From assembly GCA_016297645.1 (NCBI GenBank), contig JAEDGF010000059.1:1-11207 (forward strand): a stretch of DNA of 11,207 nucleotides, given 5' to 3'. This stretch comes from Clostridiaceae bacterium. Lineage in GTDB: Bacteria > Bacillota > Clostridia > Oscillospirales > Acutalibacteraceae. The position numbers and the translations under genes are program-made. Positions 1-6,224 of the stretch are shown in pieces. The notes under the pieces are model-generated. The model worked only from the letters and a program-made list of their open reading frames with translations. It did not search any database and was not told where the DNA came from. Numbering within the stretch: position 1 is the stretch's first letter; every line of letters starts with the position of its first letter.

Positions 1-11
1 TCCAATAAAAA

Positions 12-38
12 AGATCTGCAAGAGCAGGTCTTTTTTTT
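12..38 (+). terminator. Rho-independent terminator, probably bidirectional
   Basis: AGATCTGC (12-19) pairs with GCAGGTCT (24-31) around the loop AAGA, with one G-U pair, and runs into eight Ts (31-38). On the plus strand this would end a gene lying left of the window. On the minus strand the same hairpin has one A-C mismatch but is followed by six Ts, so it could also end the XRE regulator gene that stops at 77. Confidence 0.75.
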
Positions 39-76
39 GTAATCATGCAAACAACGGGTGTGGTAGTATTTTTGTG

Positions 77-406
77 TCACTGTTTTTTTGTTATGTCTTT
101 TATAATCTGCAAAACATGCTCTGTCTGTTCCGGCGACAAGGCTGATGCGGCGGATGTGAATTCAGTTAATTGTGCTGGACTTTTTATGGAAAAATCGAAA
201 AATTCTGCCGGTGTTACTTCCAAGTATTCGCAAATATATATGAAACCGGACATGGAAGGGAAGGTGCGTTTGTTTTCTATTTTATTGATATAGCTTTCGC
301 TTTGTCCTAATGCCAAACTCATTTCCCGCGCCGAAACCCCTTTTTGTTCGCGCAAGGCAGCAATTCTTGTTCCGAATAAACCTATATAATCTATGTCAAA
401 AACCAT
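77..406 (-). CDS. Small XRE-family helix-turn-helix transcriptional regulator
   Basis: A 109-residue DNA-binding protein. Residues about 10-70 form a Cro/C1-type helix-turn-helix: an opening helix with RIAALREQKG, a second helix around VSAREMSLALG, and a recognition helix around SESYINKIENKR. The domain ends with the family-typical segment YLEVTPAEFFDF. The last 35 residues form a short helical tail with no recognisable ligand domain. The open frame extends to an ATG at 424, but I start at the ATG at 406 because GAGGTG lies 6 bases before it, while the upstream ATG has no ribosome binding site. The gene is transcribed away from the SHOCT protein gene, and the region between them carries an inverted repeat in a promoter, so local control is plausible but not shown. 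The target genes are unknown. The family call is firm; the biological role is open. Confidence 0.88.
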   Translation of the reverse strand: MVFDIDYIGLFGTRIAALREQKGVSAREMSLALGQSESYINKIENKRTFPSMSGFIYICEYLEVTPAEFFDFSIKSPAQLTEFTSAASALSPEQTEHVLQIIKDITKKQ

Positions 407-412
407 ATAATT

Positions 413-418
413 CACCTC
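413..418 (-). promoter_or_regulatory. Ribosome binding site that fixes the XRE regulator start
   Basis: GAGGTG on the minus strand lies 6 bases before the ATG at 406-404. It sits inside the longer open frame that begins at 424, which argues that translation starts at 406. Confidence 0.7.
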
Positions 419-475
419 GTACATATTTTAAGGCAACATACAGCAAATTATGTGTAATAAAAAGATATATTATGC

Positions 476-504
476 TTGACATATGGAATTTAAGGATATG
501 TAAT
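476..504 (+). promoter_or_regulatory. Sigma-A-type promoter of the SHOCT protein gene, with overlapping inverted repeat
   Basis: TTGACA (476-481) and TGTAAT (499-504) are separated by 17 bases, a consensus -35 and a 5-of-6 -10. The start of transcription should be near 511, about 55 bases before the ATG at 566. ACATAT (479-484) and ATATGT (496-501) form an inverted repeat with an 11-base gap that lies across the spacer and both boxes, a typical operator position. The neighbouring XRE regulator is the obvious candidate to bind it, but that is inference. Confidence 0.7.
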
Positions 505-565
505 AGCATTTGCAAGGACTAAAAATACATACTCTTACAACAGAATACAGAAGGGATAGTGTGAA

Positions 566-600
566 ATGGAAAATAACATTGTGTGCGATTACAAGAAAAA
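566..600 (+). other. Probable true start of the SHOCT gene, out of frame with its body
   Basis: The ATG at 566-568 is preceded by AAGGGA (551-556) and reads MENNIVCDYKKK before running out of frame at a run of five As (596-600). It then meets a TGA at 614-616. From 601 the neighbouring frame carries the whole conserved protein. A one-base loss in the A run explains the pattern. An alternative is a real GTG start at 583 with weak translation. Confidence 0.55.
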
Positions 601-1041
601 GTGGGAAAGCATCTGACAGTTTACCCTGACAAAGTGGTCATCAAAAGCAAAGCCGGGATTGCGTCTTTTTTAGTCGGCAACTCAACGGATGGCGAAAAGA
701 CCATTTATTTCGCGGATTGTATCGGCATTCAATATAAGAAAAGCGGACTCACGATCGGGTATGTACAGTTTGAAACTTCAAGCGGCATGATGAACAACAG
801 ATCAGATAATTATTGGAGTGAAAATTCTTTCACATGGGAAAAAACGAAGCTCCCCCGCGAAAAAATGGAGGAAGTCGTTGCGTACTTTAAGAAACAAATG
901 GATATCTGCAAGTCAAACAGAAATGCCCCTGTTGTGCAGACCTCCGCAGCAGACGAATTGGTCAAATTCAAAAGTTTGCTTGACGCAGGCGTAATAACCC
1001 AAGAAGAATTTGACACGAAGAAACAGTTGTTAGGTATTTGA
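583..1041 (+). CDS. SHOCT-domain small protein, probably frameshifted near its start
   Basis: The protein is 152 residues from a GTG codon. Residues about 5-105 are beta-rich (KHLTVYPDKVVIKSK, then GEKTIYFADCIGIQYK), like the PH-like/DUF4429-type domains often joined to SHOCT. Residues about 124-152 (ADELVKFKSLLDAGVITQEE and the following KKQLLGI) are a clear C-terminal SHOCT motif, thought to mediate oligomer formation. No signal peptide or membrane segment is seen, so it is likely cytoplasmic. The GTG at 583 has no good ribosome binding site. An ATG at 566, with AAGGGA 9 bases before it, reads MENNIVCDYKKK in another frame and would join this frame at VGKHLTVY if one more A stood in the run 596-600. 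The gene may therefore be mutated, or the assembly may lack one base. Exact function is unknown. Confidence 0.75.
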   Translation: MRLQEKVGKHLTVYPDKVVIKSKAGIASFLVGNSTDGEKTIYFADCIGIQYKKSGLTIGYVQFETSSGMMNNRSDNYWSENSFTWEKTKLPREKMEEVVAYFKKQMDICKSNRNAPVVQTSAADELVKFKSLLDAGVITQEEFDTKKQLLGI

Positions 1042-1050
1042 TTGCGGTAT

Positions 1051-1089
1051 ATGCAGGCAGGAGTTTTTGACAGAAAACTTCGCCTGCAT
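1051..1089 (+). terminator. Long hairpin after the SHOCT gene, probable terminator
   Basis: ATGCAGGC (1051-1058) pairs fully with GCCTGCAT (1082-1089). After one bulged A (1059), bases 1060-1068 pair with 1073-1081 around the loop GACA. This 17-pair stem begins 9 bases after the stop codon. The tail TGATTTATATG is only moderately T-rich, so it may protect the mRNA 3' end as much as terminate. Confidence 0.55.
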
Positions 1090-1179
1090 TGATTTATATG
1101 AGTAAAAAAATATCCTTTCCCGAAAAGTTATTGGTAAAACTTGTTTTGTTCGGTGCTGCACAGCAGTTCTGCGAAATTC

Positions 1180-1208
1180 TTGACAAACGGTAAAAATAAT
1201 GATATGGT
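1180..1208 (+). promoter_or_regulatory. Promoter of the lipoprotein gene
   Basis: TTGACA (1180-1185) is followed after 17 bases by TATGGT (1203-1208), a perfect -35 with a 4-of-6 -10. It would give a leader of nearly 190 bases before the lipoprotein ATG at 1405. No other promoter of this quality is seen between the upstream hairpin and the gene. Confidence 0.55.
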
Positions 1209-1404
1209 GAAATGTACACGGACGGACGGTGAAGAAAAAGCGTTGGGTTTTGTTCTTATTCGAAAGGACAGCTGCCGGTAAATCGGTTTTTTATTGATTT
1301 GTTTTTACTTCTATGGGGTTGGCTTTATTTGTTAACGCCACGGATATATGAGTCCGCGTTTTCGCTTCTTGTTTGTCGATGACATTGATTCGGGAGGGTA
1401 TTTT
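1209..1404 (+). other. Leader region of the lipoprotein gene, no gene seen
   Basis: About 195 bases between the predicted promoter and the lipoprotein start hold no convincing reading frame. It contains a T-rich stretch after a weak CCG/CGG hairpin (near 1274-1292) and a small CGGA/TCCG hairpin near 1340-1358. I do not recognise a known riboswitch or T-box; the length is simply larger than needed for a ribosome binding site. Confidence 0.35.
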
Positions 1405-1857
1405 ATGAAAAAGTTTTTATGTGTGGCGTTTGCCGTTTTGCTTCTTGCGTTATGCTCGTGTTCGAACGAGTCGGACGAAGTGGTCGCGTCTCTCGGTAAG
1501 TATAAGTCAAAGGAGGTCTATTCGAGCGGAACGGTACAGGATTTTACCGATTATGCGAAGTATTCCTACGATAAGGATGACTTTTCCGGGAACAAGTTCT
1601 TTGCGCCGGTGACAGACGACAACAAAGCCGAGCTTGTCCGGCACATCGAGGATTTTGAAGCGTGGGTTGATTCCGCGGAGCAAAACGACCCGAAAGACAA
1701 GGTTGCGGTGAACTACGATTTTGATATGTCCGTGATAACCGACGGCGATTATGTCTATATCTACGACGACCCCGATTATCCCGATCTTGGGAGCTACCGT
1801 GTGTATTTCTTCGACAGTGAAACAAATACGCTCTGCTATTTCCGCAATAATGTTTAG
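1405..1857 (+). CDS. Small acidic secreted lipoprotein of unknown function
   Basis: The protein is 150 residues. It begins with a lipoprotein signal: MKKF, a hydrophobic stretch to about residue 16, then a lipobox ending LCSC, so Cys19 should be lipid-modified and the protein anchored outside the membrane. The mature part is rich in Asp, Glu and Tyr. It ends in a beta-like segment with the repetitive acidic stretch around residues 114-130 (DGDYVYIYDDPDYPDLGSY) followed by YRVYFFDSETNTLCYF. I do not recognise a family. The longer open frame starts at 1348, but GGGAGGG (1392-1398) lies 6 bases before the ATG at 1405, and only this start exposes a signal peptide at the N-terminus. It stands alone behind its own promoter. 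The lipoprotein call is strong; no function can be assigned. Confidence 0.85.
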   Translation: MKKFLCVAFAVLLLALCSCSNESDEVVASLGKYKSKEVYSSGTVQDFTDYAKYSYDKDDFSGNKFFAPVTDDNKAELVRHIEDFEAWVDSAEQNDPKDKVAVNYDFDMSVITDGDYVYIYDDPDYPDLGSYRVYFFDSETNTLCYFRNNV

Positions 1858-2153
1858 TTTTTCTTTTTTGCGGTTTTCTTTGTAATTAAAGTGTAGAAGT
1901 TATGCCCATGCTTGATTTTTGTCTGTTTGGTTCCTTCCTTCTGCCTGATTTTTTGCGCACTCGACGCGCAGACAAAAAAATGCAATCAAAAAGAGAAGAA
2001 AAATCATAGAGAATAAAGGCTCTCACTCTTTGATTCCCCAAAAAACATGAGGAACCTTTTTTTGAGTCAAAAACAATAAGGCTGTTTCGTGCCGTCGGTT
2101 TGTCTGCGTTACTTTGCATGATGAACCGCGCGGCGCTTACAGTGATATGAAAA
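1858..2153. other. Intergenic region between converging genes, no convincing gene
   Basis: Nearly 300 T-rich bases separate the lipoprotein stop from the shared terminator. A weak plus-strand hairpin (GATTCC 2032-2037 with GGAACC 2051-2056, one mismatch) followed by seven Ts (2057-2063) may end the lipoprotein transcript. TGCGC (1954-1958) and GCGCA (1966-1970) make another short hairpin. A 97-codon open frame on the minus strand (1886-2179) has no ribosome binding site and its start lies inside the alcohol dehydrogenase terminator, so I do not call it a gene. Confidence 0.5.
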
Positions 2154-2187
2154 TACCGGTACCGCCCGAAAAAAGGCAATACCGGTA
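2154..2187 (-). terminator. Terminator of the iron alcohol dehydrogenase gene
   Basis: TACCGGTA occurs at 2154-2161 and 2180-2187. Read on the minus strand the intervening bases pair too, giving a continuous 13-pair stem with two U-G pairs, a loop of UUUUUUCG and a tail UUUUCAU. On the plus strand those two U-G pairs become C-A mismatches, so the hairpin is built for the minus strand and lies about 35 bases past the dehydrogenase stop codon. Confidence 0.8.
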
Positions 2188-2220
2188 ATTCTTTTTATCC
2201 TTGAAAAACGGTGCACGGAG

Positions 2221-3429
2221 TTACGCCATAAGCTCTCTTATAATGAAGGTGCAGTCTGCCATGTCCATGATCTTGGGAACGGGGTAGAGGGGATTGCCTT
2301 CTTTAAGAGCGCGCTTTGCAATGGTGGGTATATCTTCTTCTTTGATGAAATCAAATTTTGAGGGGATACCCATTTTTTCGTTGTACTCTCTGATCTTTGC
2401 GATAAAGAGCTGCGCTTTCTGTTCATCGTCCATGCCGGCGGTTTCAAATCCGGCGATATCGGCGAGCTTTGCAAGCGGCTTGTAAGCCGAAGCGCCGTAA
2501 TAGTCAAGAACATAGGGAAGAATGACCGCGTTTGCGAGTCCGTGCGGTGTGCCGTACATGCCGCCGAGGTTGTGGGCGATTGCATGGACATATCCGACAT
2601 ATGCTCTTGTGAACGCAAGACCTGCAAGGTAAGACGCTTCAAGCATATTTTCACGAGCGGTGATGTTCTTGCCGTCCTCATAAGCGGTGAGAATGTTGTC
2701 GAAAATCATCTTTGTTGCCTTTTCGGCGCATTCGCGGGTGGACTTTGTGTTCGAGCGGCCTATGTACGCTTCAACCGCGTGAGTAAGCGCGTCCATACCT
2801 GTGGTGGAGGTGATCTTCTTGGGCAAGCCGATGGTAAGTTCGGGATCGAGAACGGCGACCTTGGGACGGAGTCTGGGGTCGTTTATTGCGTTCTTTTCAT
2901 GTGTAACGGGGTTTGAAACGACTGCTGCGATGGTGGTTTCGCTGCCCGTACCTGCCGTGGTGGGAACGGCAAAGAGGGGAGGCAGCTTCTTTATGACTTT
3001 AAGCACGCCGCGCATTTCGGGAATGCTCTTTTCGGGACGGGCAACTCTTGCACCGCAAGCCTTTGCGCAGTCCATGGGCGAGCCGCCGCCGAAAGCAACG
3101 ATGCCTTCGCACAAATTTGTTTTGTAAAGTTCGAGTGCAGCTTCGATGTTGTCAATAGTGGGGTTGGGCTGAACGCCGTCGTAAACGACATAATTGATAC
3201 CTTTTTCTTCGAGTCCCTTGAAAAGACCGTCGAGAAGGTTCAGCCCCATAAGCCCCTTATCGGTAACGACAAGGACGCTGTTAAGTCCCTTTTCCTTGAT
3301 TTTAGCCGGAAGGAGCTTTACCGCGCCTTCGCCCTTGATAAGCTCCGGTTCCGTCCAGTCGAGGAAATTGACTGCAAACTTCATTATTGACTGATAAGCT
3401 CTGCAATAAACATTGAAAAGTTTAGACAT
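2221..3429 (-). CDS. Iron-containing alcohol dehydrogenase (group III)
   Basis: A 402-residue cytoplasmic NAD(P)-dependent enzyme that interconverts an alcohol and its aldehyde or ketone; in fermenting Clostridia such enzymes usually reoxidise NADH by making alcohols. The N-terminal half is a nucleotide-binding fold with the family motif GGGSPMD at 114-120 and the segment PTTAGTGSE at 156-164. The C-terminal helical half holds the metal ligands: Asp213 and His217 in GMDALTHAVEAY, then His282 and His296 (the latter in TPHG), with spacing matching E. coli FucO. All key residues are present and the length is usual for the family. The substrate cannot be read from sequence; butanol-, ethanol- or propanediol-type activities are all possible. 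The start at 3429 is supported by GGAGGA 7 bases upstream. The gene has its own promoter, but no terminator separates it from the LCP gene upstream, so readthrough is possible. Confidence 0.95.
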   Translation of the reverse strand: MSKLFNVYCRAYQSIMKFAVNFLDWTEPELIKGEGAVKLLPAKIKEKGLNSVLVVTDKGLMGLNLLDGLFKGLEEKGINYVVYDGVQPNPTIDNIEAALELYKTNLCEGIVAFGGGSPMDCAKACGARVARPEKSIPEMRGVLKVIKKLPPLFAVPTTAGTGSETTIAAVVSNPVTHEKNAINDPRLRPKVAVLDPELTIGLPKKITSTTGMDALTHAVEAYIGRSNTKSTRECAEKATKMIFDNILTAYEDGKNITARENMLEASYLAGLAFTRAYVGYVHAIAHNLGGMYGTPHGLANAVILPYVLDYYGASAYKPLAKLADIAGFETAGMDDEQKAQLFIAKIREYNEKMGIPSKFDFIKEEDIPTIAKRALKEGNPLYPVPKIMDMADCTFIIRELMA

Positions 3430-3455
3430 TTATTTTTCCTCCGAGTTTTTTTACT

Positions 3456-3484
3456 ATTATATTACTTTTTTTTGATAAATTCAA
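3456..3484 (-). promoter_or_regulatory. Promoter of the iron alcohol dehydrogenase gene
   Basis: On the minus strand TTGAAT (3484-3479) and a perfect TATAAT (3461-3456) are 17 bases apart, with an A-rich spacer containing eight As. It fills most of the 59-base gap after the LCP gene. No obvious Rex or catabolite-repression site overlaps it. Confidence 0.8.
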
Positions 3485-3488
3485 GTGC

Positions 3489-4736
3489 TTATTCGCCGTA
3501 AAGCCATTCGAGAAGGAATTTGTTGTTTTTTTCGAGATCGACGAGCACTACCGACATTCCGTCGCGTGTGGCGTAGCTCCATGAGCCGTCGGTCGGAACC
3601 TTTGTCTGCTCGATGCCGTTCAGAAGGCACGGGAGAGTGTTGAGTCCCAGCTTAATGAGGTCGTTTTTCGGAATCGTGCAAACGATCTCGGACGCAACGG
3701 ACGACACGAGCTTGACGAGCTTAGCCGGGTTCATCTTCTTGATTTTGTTCAGAACGAGTGTGATGACCTCGCGCTGGCGTTCCGTACGGTCGAAATCGGA
3801 CTGACCCTTGCGTATGCGGCAGTAAATAAGCGCCTGTTGACCGTCGAGGTGTATATCCTTACCGGGGGCGATCTTTACATTTTCGCGAGCAAGCGCTTTG
3901 GACTCCGTTTTGTCGATTTCCGCGACGGTTATTCCGCCGACGGCATCAACGACCTCTCTGCAAATGTCGTAGCCTATTTTTGCGTAGCCGTCAATTCTTA
4001 TACCGAAATTAAGCTCGATGGTGTCACGGGTGAGCTGCGGACCGCCGTTTTTATACGAGCAGGCGTGGGTGAGTTTTGTTTCGCCGTGTCCGGGTACGGT
4101 GATGTACATATCGCGCAAGAAGGAAGTGAGCTTGATTTTTTTATTCTTTGTGTCGATGGATACGACTATCATCGCATCCGAACGGGTGGAGTCCGAGGTG
4201 TGTTCCGTGTCGACACCCATCAAAAGAATGTTTGTAACGTTTTTGCTGCTTTTTAATTTGTCCGCAGAGATGTAGGCGTTGTCCGCAAGCTCTACACTGT
4301 GGTAGTCCTTCAAGACATAAGCACCCAAAGCCGCGCCCGAGCCTGTGATGAGAAGAATCAGAATGAGAATGACTGCGAGCAGGATTCTGCCGCCCCTCAC
4401 GCCTTTTTTCTGTTTTTTCATATCCTGCGAGCTGCGCCCTGAGTTCTTACTGCTGACAATATCGACAGGCTTGTCGCTGCCTCTTTTCTCTTTTGCGGCG
4501 GTTCTTGTCGTATGTGCGGACGGTGATGCCGCGCTTGCCGCAGGTTGTCTTGCCGCGTCTGCCGGACGAGGTGAAGTTCTTTGTGACGACGGCTGAGCAC
4601 GGCGTACAGACGAAGCGCCGCCGAAATATGTTGTGCTGCCGGAAGCCCTTCCCCTTGCCGTTCGGCCCGGGAAGGGTGCCGGAGATTGGCCTGATGAGTT
4701 GCCGGACGAACCGGAAAAATAACGATTTTCTGCCAT
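3489..4736 (-). CDS. LytR-CpsA-Psr (LCP) family cell-wall glycopolymer ligase
   Basis: A 415-residue membrane-anchored enzyme. LCP proteins transfer lipid-linked polymers such as teichoic acid or capsule precursors onto peptidoglycan outside the cell. Residues 1-110 are a Ser/Ala/Pro/Arg-rich, probably disordered cytoplasmic segment, longer than usual. Residues about 116-142 form one membrane helix. The extracellular LCP domain follows: LLMGVD at 171-176, TRSDAMIVVSID at 184-195, SFLRDMYI at 205-212 with the Arg-Asp pair, and the C-terminal core YCRIRKGQSDFDRTERQREV at 305-324. These carry the Arg and Asp residues that bind the polyprenyl pyrophosphate head group. The start at 4736 has GGAGG 5 bases before it. 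It diverges from the Nudix operon and precedes the alcohol dehydrogenase on the same strand; no functional link with either is evident. The family is sure; the polymer is unknown. Confidence 0.93.
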   Translation of the reverse strand: MAENRYFSGSSGNSSGQSPAPFPGRTARGRASGSTTYFGGASSVRRAQPSSQRTSPRPADAARQPAASAASPSAHTTRTAAKEKRGSDKPVDIVSSKNSGRSSQDMKKQKKGVRGGRILLAVILILILLITGSGAALGAYVLKDYHSVELADNAYISADKLKSSKNVTNILLMGVDTEHTSDSTRSDAMIVVSIDTKNKKIKLTSFLRDMYITVPGHGETKLTHACSYKNGGPQLTRDTIELNFGIRIDGYAKIGYDICREVVDAVGGITVAEIDKTESKALARENVKIAPGKDIHLDGQQALIYCRIRKGQSDFDRTERQREVITLVLNKIKKMNPAKLVKLVSSVASEIVCTIPKNDLIKLGLNTLPCLLNGIEQTKVPTDGSWSYATRDGMSVVLVDLEKNNKFLLEWLYGE

Positions 4737-4771
4737 AATATCCTCCGTTTTATTTCCTTGTTTTTGATGTG

Positions 4772-4800
4772 ATTATACACCGTTTGCATGAATTATACAA
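4772..4800 (-). promoter_or_regulatory. Promoter of the LCP gene
   Basis: On the minus strand TTGTAT (4800-4795) and a perfect TATAAT (4777-4772) are 17 bases apart, about 35 bases upstream of the LCP start codon. A second TATAAT-like box overlaps the -35 but lacks a matching -35 of its own. Confidence 0.7.
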
Positions 4801-4882
4801 TATGCAAAAGTGCCCCTCTTTTGTGGTTTAACAAATTTTTTTTCTTTTTTTATCCGTTTTACCTTAAAAGCGCAAAAAAAAC

Positions 4883-4911
4883 TTGAAAAAGGGATTCCGT
4901 TTATATATAAT
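4883..4911 (+). promoter_or_regulatory. Promoter of the Nudix-tyrS operon
   Basis: TTGAAA (4883-4888) and a perfect TATAAT (4906-4911) are 17 bases apart, placing the transcript start near 4918 and leaving a short leader before the ATG at 4946. It points away from the LCP promoter, about 80 bases off. The T- and A-rich bases between them hold no clear operator. Confidence 0.85.
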
Positions 4912-4945
4912 GATTAGGTAAATCACGAAAATTGCGGAGAACCAT

Positions 4946-5680
4946 ATGTTAGGAAAAACGGTTAAAGTCAAAGTGACGAAGCCTTGCAATTATTTCGATG
5001 TCAAAACGGGTATTCGATATTTAATAAATTACGGTATAGCCGAGGCGAGAAACGAAAAAAAGAATTTTGTCCTCGGTGCCTATATTCTCGGAGTTAACCA
5101 CCCCGTAAGGGTGTTTGAAGGAAAAATAATAGCGGTTTTGCACCATACGGACAACAATAAATCGATTCTTATTGTCGCCCCGAAAAACATGAGAAGAATC
5201 GACCCTGAAATACGCGATGTCCTTGAATTCGCCGAAAAGCGCGACAGCTATACTCTCGAATGTCTTTACGAGCATTCCTGCGGTGCGGTCGTGTTCAGAA
5301 AGATCGGCGAGGAATTCAGATATTTGCTTATAAAAAACAAACGGAGCAACCACTGGGGCTTTCCCAAGGGGCATATGGAAAGAGGTGAAACGCGCGAACA
5401 GACGGCAAAACGCGAGGTTCTCGAAGAAACCGGTCTGCATATACATATCTACGACGGTTTTTGTTCGGAATCCCAGTATAAAATAGGTTCAAAGATAGAG
5501 AAAAGGGTCGATGTCTTTTTGGCTTCGACTAAGGATACAAATACGGTTATTCAGAAAGAGGAAATTGAAGACTACATCTGGCTTCGGTTCAATGATGCGG
5601 TTAATATGCTGCGTTTTGAAAACGACCGGGAAATTCTTGCGGCGGTGCGTGAATTTATGACGGCGCACGCCATAGTTTAG
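4946..5680 (+). CDS. Fusion of an inorganic-pyrophosphatase-like domain with a Nudix hydrolase (Ap4A-hydrolase type)
   Basis: The protein has 244 residues in two parts. Residues about 1-105 resemble the short PPase-like proteins of Firmicutes: MLGKTVKVKVTKP, LINYG at 26-30, AYILGVNHPVRVFEGKIIAV at 45-64 and ILIVAP at 74-79. The acidic residues expected of a working soluble pyrophosphatase are mostly missing, so this part may bind nucleotides or phosphate rather than hydrolyse them. Residues about 111-240 are a Nudix domain with a perfect Nudix box (G142 to L164: G-x5-E-x7-REVLEETGL) and the flanks CGAVVF and HWGFPKGH, typical of asymmetric bis(5'-nucleosyl)-tetraphosphatases, which clear Ap4A, a by-product of aminoacyl-tRNA synthetases. 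CGGAGA lies 5 bases before the ATG. It is the first gene of an operon that ends in tyrS. The Nudix call is sure; the substrate and the N-terminal role are inferred. Confidence 0.88.
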   Translation: MLGKTVKVKVTKPCNYFDVKTGIRYLINYGIAEARNEKKNFVLGAYILGVNHPVRVFEGKIIAVLHHTDNNKSILIVAPKNMRRIDPEIRDVLEFAEKRDSYTLECLYEHSCGAVVFRKIGEEFRYLLIKNKRSNHWGFPKGHMERGETREQTAKREVLEETGLHIHIYDGFCSESQYKIGSKIEKRVDVFLASTKDTNTVIQKEEIEDYIWLRFNDAVNMLRFENDREILAAVREFMTAHAIV

Positions 5681-5690
5681 GAGGCTTTTT

Positions 5691-6194
5691 ATGACACAGC
5701 AAATTGCCGAATGGTTTACGGCGCTTTTCAGCGAACATCATGTCAACGCTGAGCTTGCGGCGTTTATCACTTCTCTTTTTCCCATTCTCGAATGCCGCGG
5801 CGGTATGATAGTCGCCGCCGCTCTCGGAGCAAATCTCGTTAAATCATTTTTTATCTGTTATCTCGGCAACATGATCCCGATTCCGTTTATTCTTCTGTTT
5901 ATAAGAAGAATCCTCGAATTCATGAAAAAACACAATATCCTCAAAGGCTTCATTGAAAAAATGGAGGGCAGAGCGGATAAAAACAGAGATAAGATCATGC
6001 GGTACAAACAGTGGGGACTGCTCATTTTCATCGCAATTCCGCTGCCCGGAACAGGCGGCTGGACCGGCTCCCTTTTTGCCGCACTCCTTGATATAGATTT
6101 TAAGAAGGCACTGCCGATAGTCGCTCTCGGTGTTTTCATCGCGGACATAATAATGTTCCTGCTCACCTACGGCGTAACGTCAATTATCGGGTGA
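5691..6194 (+). CDS. Sm_multidrug_ex family (COG2426) small membrane protein
   Basis: A 167-residue integral membrane protein. Family hallmarks are visible in order: PILECRGGMIVAAALGA at 31-47, GNMIPIP at 59-65, a charged cytoplasmic stretch at 71-107, and IPLPGTGGWTGSLFAALL at 116-133, then a last hydrophobic segment at about 140-166. Members are annotated as putative small multidrug export proteins, but transport has little direct support and the true substrate is unknown; the PLPGTGGWTG loop resembles re-entrant loops of transporters. The ribosome binding site AGGAGG overlaps the stop codon of the Nudix gene and lies 6 bases before this ATG, so the two genes are translated from one transcript. 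No missing segment is seen. Confidence 0.85.
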   Translation: MTQQIAEWFTALFSEHHVNAELAAFITSLFPILECRGGMIVAAALGANLVKSFFICYLGNMIPIPFILLFIRRILEFMKKHNILKGFIEKMEGRADKNRDKIMRYKQWGLLIFIAIPLPGTGGWTGSLFAALLDIDFKKALPIVALGVFIADIIMFLLTYGVTSIIG

Positions 6195-6224
6195 TTTTTC
6201 AGTAATAACGCGGGGGGAAAGGAA

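Noticed and set aside
1204..1281. A 25-codon frame starting at the ATG inside the lipoprotein promoter
   Set aside because: Its ATG lies within the predicted -10 box, so it would not be in the transcript, and it lacks a ribosome binding site.
1902..2009. Small plus-strand frame of 35 codons starting MPMLDFCLFG
   Set aside because: There is no convincing ribosome binding site or promoter, and its composition resembles random T-rich sequence, so a microprotein cannot be supported.
3837..4256. A 139-codon plus-strand frame opposite the LCP gene
   Set aside because: The LCP protein on the minus strand is clearly real, and this frame carries no recognisable domain or ribosome binding site.
6195..6224. 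Possible T-box or riboswitch ahead of the membrane-protein and tyrS genes
   Set aside because: The gaps between genes are only 30 and 34 bases, too short for a T-box, and no T-box core sequence was seen.
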